From positions 1 to 18,052 of the forward strand of contig CAIJWY010000222.1 of assembly GCA_903824455.1 (NCBI GenBank): a stretch of DNA of 18,052 bases. Direction: 5' to 3'. Source of the stretch: an uncultured Micrococcales bacterium. GTDB taxonomy: Bacteria; Actinomycetota; Actinomycetes; Actinomycetales; Microbacteriaceae. Under the pieces are notes generated by a model. That model did not search any database. It was given only the letters and a program-made list of their open reading frames with translations, and had not been told where the DNA came from. Positions 6,397 to 14,219 of this stretch are shown piece by piece (positions within the stretch are counted from its first letter, which is position 1; each line of letters begins with the position of its first letter). The translations under genes and the position numbers were made by a program.

Positions 6397-6971
6397 AGCG
6401 ACTAGCTGCTGTTCTTTTAGTTTTGAGTTCTGCGCTAACGCTTTCGGCTTGCTCTGGCGATCCGTTGGCCGACCAGTTTCGGTCTGGTACCAACAAAAAC
6501 TATATTTCCGGCGATGGCTCGGTGACCGAGTTCGAGGGTGATAAAAGCACGGGCGCCGATTGGGTTGCCGAAACTTTCGACGGTCAGATTTTAGAGAGCA
6601 AAAGTCTTTTAGGTCACGTGGTGGTTTTGAACTTTTGGTACGCCGGCTGTGCCCCTTGCCGAGCAGAAACCCCTGATCTCGCGGCACTCGCCACACAGTA
6701 CGAGAGCCAAGGAGTTCAGGTGGTTGGCGTGAACGTTCGCGACAGCGCTGCCACCGCTCTGGCTTTTGCCCGAAATCACAAACTGAACTACCCGAGCGTA
6801 ATGGACATCGAATCGGGTGCCGTGGTTCAGGCATACACCGGTGTGGTTTCGCCTTCGGCGGTGCCAACCACCCTGGTGATTAATGCCAAGGGTGAGATCA
6901 CCGCTCGCGTGCTCGGTCGTTTTGAACCGTCGACTTTGAAAAGCCTGATCGATACGGCGATCAAGGGCTAG
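6393..6971 (+). CDS. resA: TlpA/ResA-type thioredoxin-like lipoprotein
   Basis: 192 residues. It has a lipoprotein signal peptide with lipobox L-S-A-C20, a linker to about residue 55, then a TlpA-type thioredoxin domain with active site A-G-C86-A-P-C89-R and the cis-Pro segment S-A-V-P-T-T. The domain faces outside the membrane, anchored by lipid on Cys20. By family it reduces the CXXCH cysteines of apocytochrome c before haem attachment, taking electrons from CcdA, which is encoded 2 nt downstream. A ResA role is inferred from the operon; sequence alone says TlpA-like. The start overlaps the upstream stop (ATGA). Confidence 0.9.
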   Translation: MKRLAAVLLVLSSALTLSACSGDPLADQFRSGTNKNYISGDGSVTEFEGDKSTGADWVAETFDGQILESKSLLGHVVVLNFWYAGCAPCRAETPDLAALATQYESQGVQVVGVNVRDSAATALAFARNHKLNYPSVMDIESGAVVQAYTGVVSPSAVPTTLVINAKGEITARVLGRFEPSTLKSLIDTAIKG

Positions 6972-6973
6972 CC

Positions 6974-7699
6974 ATGCAGGAAATAATCTTCGACGGATCG
7001 ATGGCGGCGGCTCTGCCTCTAGCGCTCTTAGCCGGTTTGGTTTCGTTTCTTTCCCCCTGCATTTTGCCGTTGGTGCCCGGCTACCTAAGTTTCATCGGTG
7101 GCTTCGCCGCCAAGCGATCGCGGCTCGTGCTCGGGTCGGTTCTCTTCGTGCTCGGCTTCGGAATCGTCTTCGTGGGTCTTGGCGTTCTAGCCGGCAGTCT
7201 CGGGTTCGCGATTTCGTCTTCTTCCGAGGTAATGGTTTGGGTTCAGCGAATCATGGGTGTGCTAATCTCTCTGCTCGGTTTGGTAATGATCGGACAGCTC
7301 AGTTTTCTTCAGGGAACCGCACGAATTAAGGTTCCCGCAAATCTCGGCCTCTGGGGCGCTCCGCTACTCGGCCTGGCCTTCGGTCTCGGCTGGACCCCCT
7401 GCATTGGCCCAACCCTTTCGGCAGTGTTGGCTCTTTCCCTAGACCAAGCCAGCGCCGGCCGCGGCATGGCTCTGGCTATCGCGTTCACCCTCGGCATTGG
7501 CTTGCCATTTATCTTGCTGGCCTTTGGTTTCAGCTGGGCTTCACGCTCGGTGGCTTTTGTGAAAAAGAACATCAGGGTTTTCAACCTGATCGGCGGCGGG
7601 CTGCTAATTGTGCTTGGGTCGCTCATGGCAACCGGACTTTGGCAAACGCTAATCGGCGCTCTTCAGGAGGTGACCGGCTCTTTTGTCCCTTCAATCTAA
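6974..7699 (+). CDS. ccdA: Cytochrome c biogenesis protein CcdA
   Basis: 241 residues with six hydrophobic segments. The two redox cysteines sit in the hallmark motifs F-L-S-P-C29-I-L-P-L-V-P-G and W-T-P-C143-I-G-P, in the two pseudo-symmetrical halves of the DsbD/CcdA transmembrane domain. CcdA carries electrons from cytoplasmic thioredoxin across the membrane to the extracytoplasmic TlpA/ResA protein encoded just upstream. The ATG at 6974 has AAGGG 6 nt upstream. The 3' end overlaps the resB start by 17 bp, and its last codons contain the AGGAGGTGA that probably serves resB. Confidence 0.95.
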   Translation: MQEIIFDGSMAAALPLALLAGLVSFLSPCILPLVPGYLSFIGGFAAKRSRLVLGSVLFVLGFGIVFVGLGVLAGSLGFAISSSSEVMVWVQRIMGVLISLLGLVMIGQLSFLQGTARIKVPANLGLWGAPLLGLAFGLGWTPCIGPTLSAVLALSLDQASAGRGMALAIAFTLGIGLPFILLAFGFSWASRSVAFVKKNIRVFNLIGGGLLIVLGSLMATGLWQTLIGALQEVTGSFVPSI

Positions 7700-9227
7700 C
7701 GTTTCGCAGGGCGACGAAATTCGTTCACCAAAGCTTGGTCTTACCGGATGGGCGCGCTGGATTTGGTCGCAGGTCACCAGCATGCGAACCGCGCTAATGC
7801 TGTTGCTGCTTCTTGCGGTAGCAGCAATTCCCGGATCGGTTTTCCCTCAGCGATCGTCCGACCCAAACGGTGTCACCAGCTATTTCCAGAACAACCCCGA
7901 ATTGGCTAAGAATCTTGATGGTTTTCAACTCTTTGATGTTTATACGTCGGTCTGGTTTTCGTCAATCTACGTTCTACTTTTTATCTCACTGGTTGGCTGT
8001 GTAGTTCCTCGAGCGGCTCACCACTGGCACGCGATGCGCGGCGAGCCAATTGAGACCCCGAGAAACCTGTCTCGCTTTCCTGCTCACCTCACCAAGGCAT
8101 CAAAGCGTGCCAACGTCTTGGATGCGATTGCCCAAATTCTCAGGGCTCGTCGTTTCCGCGTGCGCGTAACCAAGACTTCGGTTAGTGCCGAAAAAGGTTA
8201 CGTTCGCGAAACCGGAAACCTGCTATTTCACATTTCACTGCTGGGTGTTCTGGTTTCAATCGCACTAGGCGGTGCCACGAGTTTCTCCGGTCAGCGCGTG
8301 CTGGTTGAGGGCGAAACCTTTGTGAACAACTTGGTCGGGTACGACTCGTTCTCGCCAGGCGCTTGGTTCGATTCAAAACAGCTGGTGCCGTTTAGTGTGA
8401 AGCTCAACCAATTCAAAGCAACCTTCGATCTTCGAAACAAAACCAACGTTGGAACCCCGCTCGACTTTGAGGCTTTCGTTTCCTTGCGCGAGGCTCCCAA
8501 TACCAAGAGCACCGACTCGCTGATTCGTGTGAATTACCCGTTGGAAGCCCCGGGAGCCAACATTTTTCTAACCGGTAACGGCTACGCGCCGGTGCTAACG
8601 TTCCGCGACAGCGATGGCAACATTTCGTTTTCTGGGCCGGTTGTCTACCTGCCGCAAGACGCTAACTACACCTCGCTCGGGGTTATCAAGGTGCCCGATG
8701 CCCACCCCGAACAGTTTGGCGTAATCTCATTTTTCTACCCAACTGCGGCCGAGCTAAAAACCGGAGCTTTCACTTCCGGATACCCGGCTCCGGTTGATCC
8801 GCTGCTGTCGATGAACGTATACGTTGGCAACCTCGGTTTAGATAACGGCATACCGTCGAACGTTTTCGAACTATCGGTTCACGGGCTAAAACAGGTTGCC
8901 GGCGGAAAGTCGGGAACAAAACCGATCACGTTAGAGCTTGGTAATAGTGCGGAACTTCCAAACGGGCTAGGCACGGTTACCTGGGACGGATTGAAGCGCT
9001 TCGCATCGCTCGACATCGACTACAACCCAATGCAGATTTGGATTTTGATGTTCACGGTGTTTGCGTTTTTCGGTTTGTTCATTTCGTTGCTAACGCCCCG
9101 TCGACGAATTTTCGCGCGTAAGACTGCCACCGGCTTTGAACTGGCTGGAATGTCTAAAAACGATGACCCGAAACTACTCGGATTATTAGAAGAAATCGCT
9201 GGCGACTTGAAGGTTAGGAAGAAGTGA
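7683..9227 (+). CDS. resB: Cytochrome c biogenesis protein ResB (Ccs1)
   Basis: 514 residues. Membrane segments fall near 33-53, 90-109, 178-196 and 442-464, with a large extracytoplasmic domain between the third and fourth, the ResB/Ccs1 layout. Together with CcsB it forms the System II haem export and ligation complex that attaches haem to CXXCH cysteines of apocytochromes c. The TTG at 7683 is the first in-frame start after a stop; AGGAGGTGA at 7665-7673 leaves 12 nt to it, longer than usual, so coupling to ccdA termination may help. An alternative ATG near residue 34 would remove the region before the first membrane segment and is less likely. The stop overlaps the ccsB GTG start. Confidence 0.92.
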   Translation: MSLQSNVSQGDEIRSPKLGLTGWARWIWSQVTSMRTALMLLLLLAVAAIPGSVFPQRSSDPNGVTSYFQNNPELAKNLDGFQLFDVYTSVWFSSIYVLLFISLVGCVVPRAAHHWHAMRGEPIETPRNLSRFPAHLTKASKRANVLDAIAQILRARRFRVRVTKTSVSAEKGYVRETGNLLFHISLLGVLVSIALGGATSFSGQRVLVEGETFVNNLVGYDSFSPGAWFDSKQLVPFSVKLNQFKATFDLRNKTNVGTPLDFEAFVSLREAPNTKSTDSLIRVNYPLEAPGANIFLTGNGYAPVLTFRDSDGNISFSGPVVYLPQDANYTSLGVIKVPDAHPEQFGVISFFYPTAAELKTGAFTSGYPAPVDPLLSMNVYVGNLGLDNGIPSNVFELSVHGLKQVAGGKSGTKPITLELGNSAELPNGLGTVTWDGLKRFASLDIDYNPMQIWILMFTVFAFFGLFISLLTPRRRIFARKTATGFELAGMSKNDDPKLLGLLEEIAGDLKVRKK

Positions 9228-10138
9228 AAGACGTACTTTTAGACCCCGTGCTGGATGTCTATTCGGTTTATGCAATTTACGGTGCCATGGCGCTTTACAC
9301 GTTGGCGTTCCTCACGTTCGTTTGGCAGCTTTCAAGACTTTCTTCTGCCAACAAAACGCTTCGCAAGACTGCCGGCCAGTTAGAGGTTGCCGCCCTTTCG
9401 ATCACCGTTCTAGCTTTCCTACTGCACGGCGCCGGCGTTGTGATGCGCGGCATTGCGGCATCCCGAGTGCCTTGGGCCAACATGTATGAATTCTCGATCT
9501 CGGGTTCTCTGGTGATCGTCGGAATCTTTCTGTCGGCTTGGTTTGTAAAGGAAATCCGCGTGATTGCGGTTTTGGTCACCGGCTTTGCGCTGTTGATTTT
9601 AGGCTCGGCAACCACCCTGTTCTATGTTCAGGTGAAGACCCTGATGCCGGCGCTGCAGAGCTACTGGCTGGTAATCCACGTAACCGTTGCGGTCTTGGCA
9701 ACGGCCTTCTTCAACATTGCCGCTGCGTTATCGGTGGCGTATCTGCTTCGCAGCTGGGGTTGGTTGAATCAGTCGAACCTGTCGATCGCCAAGCTCACCA
9801 AGCGAGTGCTATCTGTTTTCCCGGAATCTAAAAAGCTTGAGCACCTCAGCTACCGTTTCAACGTGATTGGCTTCATGCTCTGGAGTTTCACCCTGGTGGC
9901 CGGAGCCATTTGGGCCGAGCGAGCCTGGCACCGGTTCTGGGGTTGGGATACCAAAGAGGTATGGACTTTTATCATCTGGACCATCTACGCCGGTTACCTG
10001 CACGCCACCGCCACTCGCGGCTGGACCGGCGCTCGGGCGATCTGGCTTTCGCTGATTGGCTTTGCCGCGGTGATCTTCAACTTCACAATCGTGAACCTCT
10101 TCTTCAAAGGCCTTCACGTTTACTCGGGTCTTAAATAA
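9224..10138 (+). CDS. ccsB: Cytochrome c biogenesis protein CcsB (CcsA/ResC family)
   Basis: 304 residues, about eight membrane segments. The haem-handling tryptophan-rich motif W239-G-W-D-T-K-E-V-W247 is intact, and likely haem-ligand histidines are seen at H69, H152 and H260 (GYLHATATRGW). It binds haem in the WWD domain and, with ResB, presents it to apocytochrome c outside the membrane. The GTG start overlaps the resB stop (GTGA), with AGGAAG just upstream. It closes the operon, and its last 8 bp overlap the 3' end of the convergent menC gene; no clear terminator separates them. Confidence 0.95.
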   Translation: MKDVLLDPVLDVYSVYAIYGAMALYTLAFLTFVWQLSRLSSANKTLRKTAGQLEVAALSITVLAFLLHGAGVVMRGIAASRVPWANMYEFSISGSLVIVGIFLSAWFVKEIRVIAVLVTGFALLILGSATTLFYVQVKTLMPALQSYWLVIHVTVAVLATAFFNIAAALSVAYLLRSWGWLNQSNLSIAKLTKRVLSVFPESKKLEHLSYRFNVIGFMLWSFTLVAGAIWAERAWHRFWGWDTKEVWTFIIWTIYAGYLHATATRGWTGARAIWLSLIGFAAVIFNFTIVNLFFKGLHVYSGLK

Positions 10139-11021
10139 AACAGCGCTCTAAACGCTTTAGCCACCACTCGCGGCGATCTTCGCTCGCCAAAGCCTGATTA
10201 CTAAACACGTCGACGTTTTCAAAAAGGCGAAGTGTTCCCAGCCCGTGAGCGGTGTTTCCGCCGAGTGCCGTGGCCAGTGCGAAACCCGCCTGTAACCCAA
10301 CCGCTGTCTCCAGCGCGCTGGATACCGTTACCGGCAGGCCGCATTCGTTTGCTAGTTCAAGGGCGCGAGTTACTCCTCCGAGTGGCTGCACTTTCAAGAC
10401 CAGCACATCGGCGGCGCCCGCGTAAACCACCGCCATGGGATCGTCAACCTTGCGCACCGATTCGTCGGCGGCCACTCTCACCGCACCCGAAAGCTTCACT
10501 CGCAACTCGGCCAGTTCCCCAATGGTTCGGCACGGCTGCTCGAAGTAATCGAGCTCGCCAACTTGAGCCGCCAGCGCCAAAGCCTCCTCAACCGAGAAGC
10601 CTCCGTTGGCATCCAGGCGAATAGCCGCTTCCGGGTAAAGTCTTCTAACTTCGGCCACGCGAGAAAGATCTTGCCCGATAGTTTGCCCGCTCTCGGCAAC
10701 TTTGATTTTTACGGTGTCGAATGAGCCAAATCTGGCCAGGAGAGTTTCGATTTCCGAGCCGTTCACTGCGGGAAGAGTGGCGTTTAGGTTTACCTCGCCA
10801 AGCTCTCGCTTTGGCCCGAAACCCTGATCCAGAGCGGCTTGCAACCAGGTGCGCGCTTCATCGTCGGGGTATTCCAAAAAGGGAGACCATTCGGCCCAGC
10901 CGGTCTCGCCTTCAAACAAAAGAGCTTCGCGATTGGTTATCCCGCGAAAGGTCGTGAGCAACGGCACACTAACCACTCGAGCGGTCTCGAGCAGAACTGA
11001 CAATTCTGGTCTGGCGGTCAC
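10131..11021 (-). CDS. menC: o-Succinylbenzoate synthase
   Basis: 296 residues of the enolase superfamily. The catalytic set is complete: K105-I-K107 (K-x-K base), metal ligands D137 (RLDANGG), E161 (YFEQP) and D186 (AADES), and the opposite base K210 (VLKVQPLGG). It dehydrates SHCHC to 2-succinylbenzoate in menaquinone synthesis. Length and motifs match actinobacterial MenC. The GTG start at 11021 lies 6 nt after TAGACT and is probably leaderless; the promoter is shared with menB across a 17-bp gap. The 3' end overlaps ccsB by 8 bp. Confidence 0.95.
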   Translation of the reverse strand: MTARPELSVLLETARVVSVPLLTTFRGITNREALLFEGETGWAEWSPFLEYPDDEARTWLQAALDQGFGPKRELGEVNLNATLPAVNGSEIETLLARFGSFDTVKIKVAESGQTIGQDLSRVAEVRRLYPEAAIRLDANGGFSVEEALALAAQVGELDYFEQPCRTIGELAELRVKLSGAVRVAADESVRKVDDPMAVVYAGAADVLVLKVQPLGGVTRALELANECGLPVTVSSALETAVGLQAGFALATALGGNTAHGLGTLRLFENVDVFSNQALASEDRREWWLKRLERCFI

Positions 11022-11026
11022 ATTGT

Positions 11027-11032
11027 TAGTCT
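11027..11032 (+). promoter_or_regulatory. -10 box of menB-menE-menA, leaderless
   Basis: TAGTCT, then 6 nt (AGGAGT), then the ATG of menB at 11039. The AGGAG there is only 2 nt from the ATG, too close for a standard ribosome site. This box is offset by 1 bp from the menC -10 on the other strand. Confidence 0.65.
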
Positions 11033-11033
11033 A
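11028..11033 (-). promoter_or_regulatory. -10 box of menC, leaderless
   Basis: TAGACT on the minus strand, then 6 nt, then GTG at 11021. It overlaps the menB -10 box almost completely (TAGTCTA reads as a -10 on both strands). Confidence 0.65.
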
Positions 11034-11038
11034 GGAGT

Positions 11039-11929
11039 ATGGCAAAACAGGTTTCCGAGATTTTCGACGCTCAGGTTTGGCTCGAGGTTCCAGGCTTCGA
11101 GCAACTAACCGACGTTACCTACCACCGTCACGTTTCGATGGGTGTGGTTCGTGTGGCATTCAACCGCCCCGAGGTGCGCAATGCTTTTCGCCCGCAAACC
11201 GTCGACGAACTGAATCGCACCCTGCTTCACGCAGCCGAAGATTCCAAGGTTGGCGTGATTTTGCTAACCGGTAACGGACCTTCCTCAAAGGATGGCGTCT
11301 GGGCGTTTTCCTCGGGCGGCGACCAGCGAGTTCGCGGCGCCAGCGGCTACGAATACCAAGATGGCGAATCAACCAGCGGCCGCCTACACATTCTCGAAGT
11401 TCAGCGTTTGATTCGGTTCATGCCAAAGGTGGTTATCGCCTTGGTTTCCGGTTGGGCTGCCGGCGGCGGTCACTCACTAAACGTGATTGCCGATCTAAGT
11501 ATTGCTTCGCGTGAGCACGCCAAGTTCAAGCAGACCGATTCAACCGTTGGCTCGTTTGACGGCGGCTACGGCAGCGCCTACCTTGCCAAGCAGGTTGGCC
11601 AAAAGGTGGCTCGTGAAATCTTCTTCCTAGCCGAAGAATACGATGCCAAGCGTGCCTACGAAATTGGAGTGGTTAACGCGGTGGTTAGTCACAAGGACCT
11701 TGAGAAAACCGGCATCGAATGGGCCGAGCGCATTTTGGCTCAGAGCCCGCAGTCGATTCGCATGCTCAAGTACGCCTTCAACGCGGTTGACGACGGTTTA
11801 GTTGGACAACAGATTTTTGCCGGAGAAGCCACCCGCCTGGCTTATGGAACCGATGAAGCCGTCGAAGGTCGCGACGCGTTTCTGGAACGCCGCGAACCAA
11901 ACTGGTCGGCTTTCCCATGGCACTTCTAG
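11039..11929 (+). CDS. menB: 1,4-Dihydroxy-2-naphthoyl-CoA synthase (naphthoate synthase)
   Basis: 296 residues of the crotonase superfamily. Oxyanion-hole segments are FSSGGDQ (90-96) and GWAAGGG (138-144). The active-site run Q-T-D167-S-T-V-G-S172-F-D174-G-G-Y-G-S matches the mycobacterial enzyme, where the corresponding Asp185, Ser190 and Asp192 are catalytic. The C-terminal W-S-A-F-P-W-H-F is also typical. It closes the second ring of OSB-CoA to DHNA-CoA in the cytoplasm. First gene of a menB-menE-menA operon: menE overlaps its 3' end by 13 bp. Leaderless ATG start following TAGTCT. Confidence 0.97.
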   Translation: MAKQVSEIFDAQVWLEVPGFEQLTDVTYHRHVSMGVVRVAFNRPEVRNAFRPQTVDELNRTLLHAAEDSKVGVILLTGNGPSSKDGVWAFSSGGDQRVRGASGYEYQDGESTSGRLHILEVQRLIRFMPKVVIALVSGWAAGGGHSLNVIADLSIASREHAKFKQTDSTVGSFDGGYGSAYLAKQVGQKVAREIFFLAEEYDAKRAYEIGVVNAVVSHKDLEKTGIEWAERILAQSPQSIRMLKYAFNAVDDGLVGQQIFAGEATRLAYGTDEAVEGRDAFLERREPNWSAFPWHF

Positions 11930-13056
11930 ACCCAGCGATGAAACCACTGCAGCTTGTTCCAGCCAACGACCCGATTAATGCTTTGCTGGCACTCGGCAAT
12001 GTGCTCGACGGTTCTCAAGGCCTGTTCATCACTTCGCCAGAGGTCAACGGCGTGCTGCCCGAGGTTCACGGATTACCCGAAGCGGTTGAAGAGAAGGTCG
12101 GCCTGATTGTTGAGTCGAGTGGCTCAACCGGAACCCCGAAGCGTCTCGAACTTTCGGCTAAGGCGCTAACCGCAGCAGCCAAGATGTCGGCTAAACGCCT
12201 GGGTGGAAATGGGCAGTGGCTTTTGGCGCTACCAATCAACTTTGTGGCGGGTGCCATGGTTTTGGTGCGCTCGCTAATAGCCGATACCCAGCCGGTGCTG
12301 ATGAATACGTCGATGCCTTTCACCGCTGAGGCTTTCACCAGATCAGCCAGCCTGATGACCGGCGAACGCCGTTACACCTCGCTGGTTCCAACGCAGCTCG
12401 ATCGCCTGTTTCAGGTTCTCGATGCGGAGCCTGGATTACTTGAGGCGTTGCAACGCTTCGACGCCATTTTGATCGGCGGCCAGAAGCCGAACCGAACCAC
12501 GATCAATGCCCTCCGCAAAAAAGACATCAACATTGTTACCACCTACGGCATGGCCGAAACTTGCGGCGGCGTGGTTTACAACGGCGAACCGTTAGACGGC
12601 GTTGAGATTTCGATTTTGGAAGACGACCGCATTGCGATTGAGTCGCCAACGTTGGCTTCAAATGTGAAGCGCCCATACATCACTTCGGATTTGGGTCAGT
12701 TCACCGACGGCAAACTTTATGTGAAGGGTCGCGCCGACCGCGTGGTGGTTTCCGGTGCTCACAAACTCTCGCTCGAGTCGGTTGAAGAGTGGACCATGAA
12801 ACAAGCTGGCGTTGTTTCCGCAGCCGCGGTATCAACCACTCACCCGAAATTTGGTGAGAGCTTCGTGTGTTTCCTAACCCTTGGTGATGCCACTTCTTTC
12901 GACGCCGCAAAGGCTCATTTTGCCCTAGGTGTGGTGGCCAAGTCTGGCGAGTGGAAGGTTTTGGAAAAACTTCCAACCCTGATGAGCGGCAAACCCGATT
13001 TGATCGAACTCACCGAGTTGGCGGCGAAACTGGGAGGCAAAGTTGGCCAAGCGTAA
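11917..13056 (+). CDS. menE: o-Succinylbenzoate--CoA ligase
   Basis: 379 residues, a shortened adenylate-forming enzyme as is usual for actinobacterial MenE. Motifs in order: P-loop S-S-G-S-T-G-T-P-K (67-75), T-T-Y-G-M-A-E-T (208-215), I-T-S-D258, G-R-A-D-R (271-275) in the hinge, and the C-terminal catalytic lysine in S-G-K357. It activates 2-succinylbenzoate with ATP and transfers it to CoA, making the substrate of MenB. The start is uncertain: ATG 11917 overlaps menB by 13 bp, while ATG 11938 (protein 7 residues shorter) would leave an 8-bp gap; neither has a Shine-Dalgarno site. The 3' end overlaps menA by 14 bp. Confidence 0.93.
   Translation: MALLDPAMKPLQLVPANDPINALLALGNVLDGSQGLFITSPEVNGVLPEVHGLPEAVEEKVGLIVESSGSTGTPKRLELSAKALTAAAKMSAKRLGGNGQWLLALPINFVAGAMVLVRSLIADTQPVLMNTSMPFTAEAFTRSASLMTGERRYTSLVPTQLDRLFQVLDAEPGLLEALQRFDAILIGGQKPNRTTINALRKKDINIVTTYGMAETCGGVVYNGEPLDGVEISILEDDRIAIESPTLASNVKRPYITSDLGQFTDGKLYVKGRADRVVVSGAHKLSLESVEEWTMKQAGVVSAAAVSTTHPKFGESFVCFLTLGDATSFDAAKAHFALGVVAKSGEWKVLEKLPTLMSGKPDLIELTELAAKLGGKVGQA
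13032..13037 (+). promoter_or_regulatory. Ribosome binding site of menA
   Basis: GGGAGG inside the last codons of menE, 5 nt before the TTG at 13043. It decides the unusual TTG start. Confidence 0.7.
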
Positions 13057-13954
13057 AAGTGATTTCAACCTGTGGGTTGAAGGAGCCAGGCTTCGAACCC
13101 TGCCACTGGCAATCGCGCCGATAATTGTGGCTTCCGGAATTGCCAACACCTTACAAGCGTTCGACTGGGTCAAGACCCTACTGGCGCTCGCGGTGGCGCT
13201 CTTTTTGCAGATTGGCGTGAACTACGCCAATGATTACTCCGACGGCGTGCGCGGCACCGACAGTAACCGCGTTGGCCCGCTGCGGCTAACCGGCTCGGGC
13301 ACTTTCAAGCCAAAGACCGTAAAACTGGTTGCCTTCGGCTTTTTGGCGCTCGGTGGATTGGCCGGGCTGGCCTTGATTGCGCTGACCCAGCTTTGGTGGC
13401 TAGTCGGAGTTGGCGCAGTTGCCATTCTCGCCGCCTGGTTCTACACCGGTGGCAAGCGCCCCTACGGCTATGCGGGCTTGGGTGAATTGGTGGTATTCAT
13501 CTTCTTTGGAATCGTCGCCGTTTTCGGCACCGTCTATGTTCAGTTTCCATCGATGTTCGATTCGACCGAAGTCAAACTGATCGCAGCCCCTGGAGCGATT
13601 GGGCTAGGCCTGTTCGCTTCCGCAGTATTGATGATCAACAACATTCGAGACATCGAAACCGACCGTCCCGTTGGCAAAAAGACCCTGGCGGTTCGGCTTG
13701 GTAAGACCGTCGCCAAGGTCCTTTATCTCCTAATGATTTGGTCTCCGCTAGCTCTTGGCTACGTCTATTTGGCAATTCAATTGCCTTACGCTTTTGTGTT
13801 CCCGATGGCCTTGATTTTGCTACTGATACCACTGACGCTCATTGTGCTAACCGCAAAGACTCCGAAAGAAAACATCCTGGCTTTGAAGCTCACCAGCTAC
13901 GCCGCTCTTTTGTATTCGGTTCTGCTAGCTCTGGGTCTTTGGGTGCTCGTTTAG
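13043..13954 (+). CDS. menA: 1,4-Dihydroxy-2-naphthoate polyprenyltransferase
   Basis: 303 residues of the UbiA superfamily with about eight to nine membrane segments. First Asp-rich motif N63-D64-Y-S-D67-G-V-R-G-T-D73 and second I-R-D203-I-E-T-D207-R-P-V-G-K-K-T-L bind Mg and prenyl diphosphate. It joins the polyprenyl chain to DHNA with loss of CO2, giving demethylmenaquinone in the membrane. The start is TTG at 13043 with GGGAGG 5 nt upstream, overlapping menE by 14 bp. Its stop overlaps the stop of the convergent DUF4229 gene by 4 bp. Confidence 0.95.
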   Translation: MAKRKSDFNLWVEGARLRTLPLAIAPIIVASGIANTLQAFDWVKTLLALAVALFLQIGVNYANDYSDGVRGTDSNRVGPLRLTGSGTFKPKTVKLVAFGFLALGGLAGLALIALTQLWWLVGVGAVAILAAWFYTGGKRPYGYAGLGELVVFIFFGIVAVFGTVYVQFPSMFDSTEVKLIAAPGAIGLGLFASAVLMINNIRDIETDRPVGKKTLAVRLGKTVAKVLYLLMIWSPLALGYVYLAIQLPYAFVFPMALILLLIPLTLIVLTAKTPKENILALKLTSYAALLYSVLLALGLWVLV

Positions 13955-14184
13955 TCTTCGTGAATTTCGTCGACCGAGCGCTTTGGCTTTTCCACAGCCG
14001 CCGCTAGTTTGGCACTGCTAGCTTCGCGAGCGCGGCTCAGGAAGATTAGCGATAGCGCGAAGGCAATCATGGTGGCGAAGACGGTGGCCAAAATTGGGTG
14101 GAAACCGATCAGGATTAAGGCGGTGAGAATGACCGCAAACACTCCAAGTCGGGCAATTGTGTAGACCAAGAGCGGATTCTTCAT
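13951..14184 (-). CDS. Small two-helix membrane protein, DUF4229-like
   Basis: 77 residues from the ATG at 14184: two hydrophobic helices (about 6-26 and 30-48) followed by a charged cytoplasmic tail (SRAREASSAKL...EKPKRSVDEIHED). This matches the actinobacterial DUF4229 family, which is repeatedly found beside menaquinone genes; function unknown. Start choice: the ATG at 14202 would add MARLKS but has no promoter or ribosome site in position, whereas the ATG at 14184 lies 7 nt after TAGACT (14192-14197), matching the leaderless layout used elsewhere in the window. The gene is monocistronic, tail-to-tail with menA and divergent from the PLDc_N gene. Confidence 0.8.
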   Translation of the reverse strand: MKNPLLVYTIARLGVFAVILTALILIGFHPILATVFATMIAFALSLIFLSRAREASSAKLAAAVEKPKRSVDEIHED

Positions 14185-14191
14185 GCTTTTA

Positions 14192-14197
14192 AGTCTA
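14192..14197 (-). promoter_or_regulatory. -10 box of the DUF4229 gene, leaderless
   Basis: TAGACT on the minus strand followed by 7 nt and the ATG at 14184. It lies inside the longer gene model that starts at 14202, so it argues for the shorter one. Confidence 0.55.
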
Positions 14198-14207
14198 GCC
14201 ATGCCAA

Positions 14208-14213
14208 TAGGCT
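14208..14213 (+). promoter_or_regulatory. -10 box of the PLDc_N-menD operon, leaderless
   Basis: TAGGCT, then 6 nt (GGAGTT), then the ATG at 14220. GGAG is too close to the ATG to act as a normal ribosome site. Confidence 0.6.
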
Positions 14214-14219
14214 GGAGTT

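Noticed and set aside
9809..10117. Open frames opposite ccsB, and similar ones opposite menD (15092-15643) and tlpA (6367-6867)
   Set aside because: Composition is that of reverse-strand shadows in a GC-moderate genome, and the sense genes are unambiguous.
10131..10170. Possible menC terminator: AGCG-N7-CGCT followed by a T-rich run on the minus strand
   Set aside because: The stem is only 4 bp and lies within menC codons; too weak to call.
11926..11940. TAGACC near the ATG at 11938 as a leaderless menE promoter
   Set aside because: It does not fit TANNNT, the spacing is 5 nt, and menE overlaps menB inside an operon.
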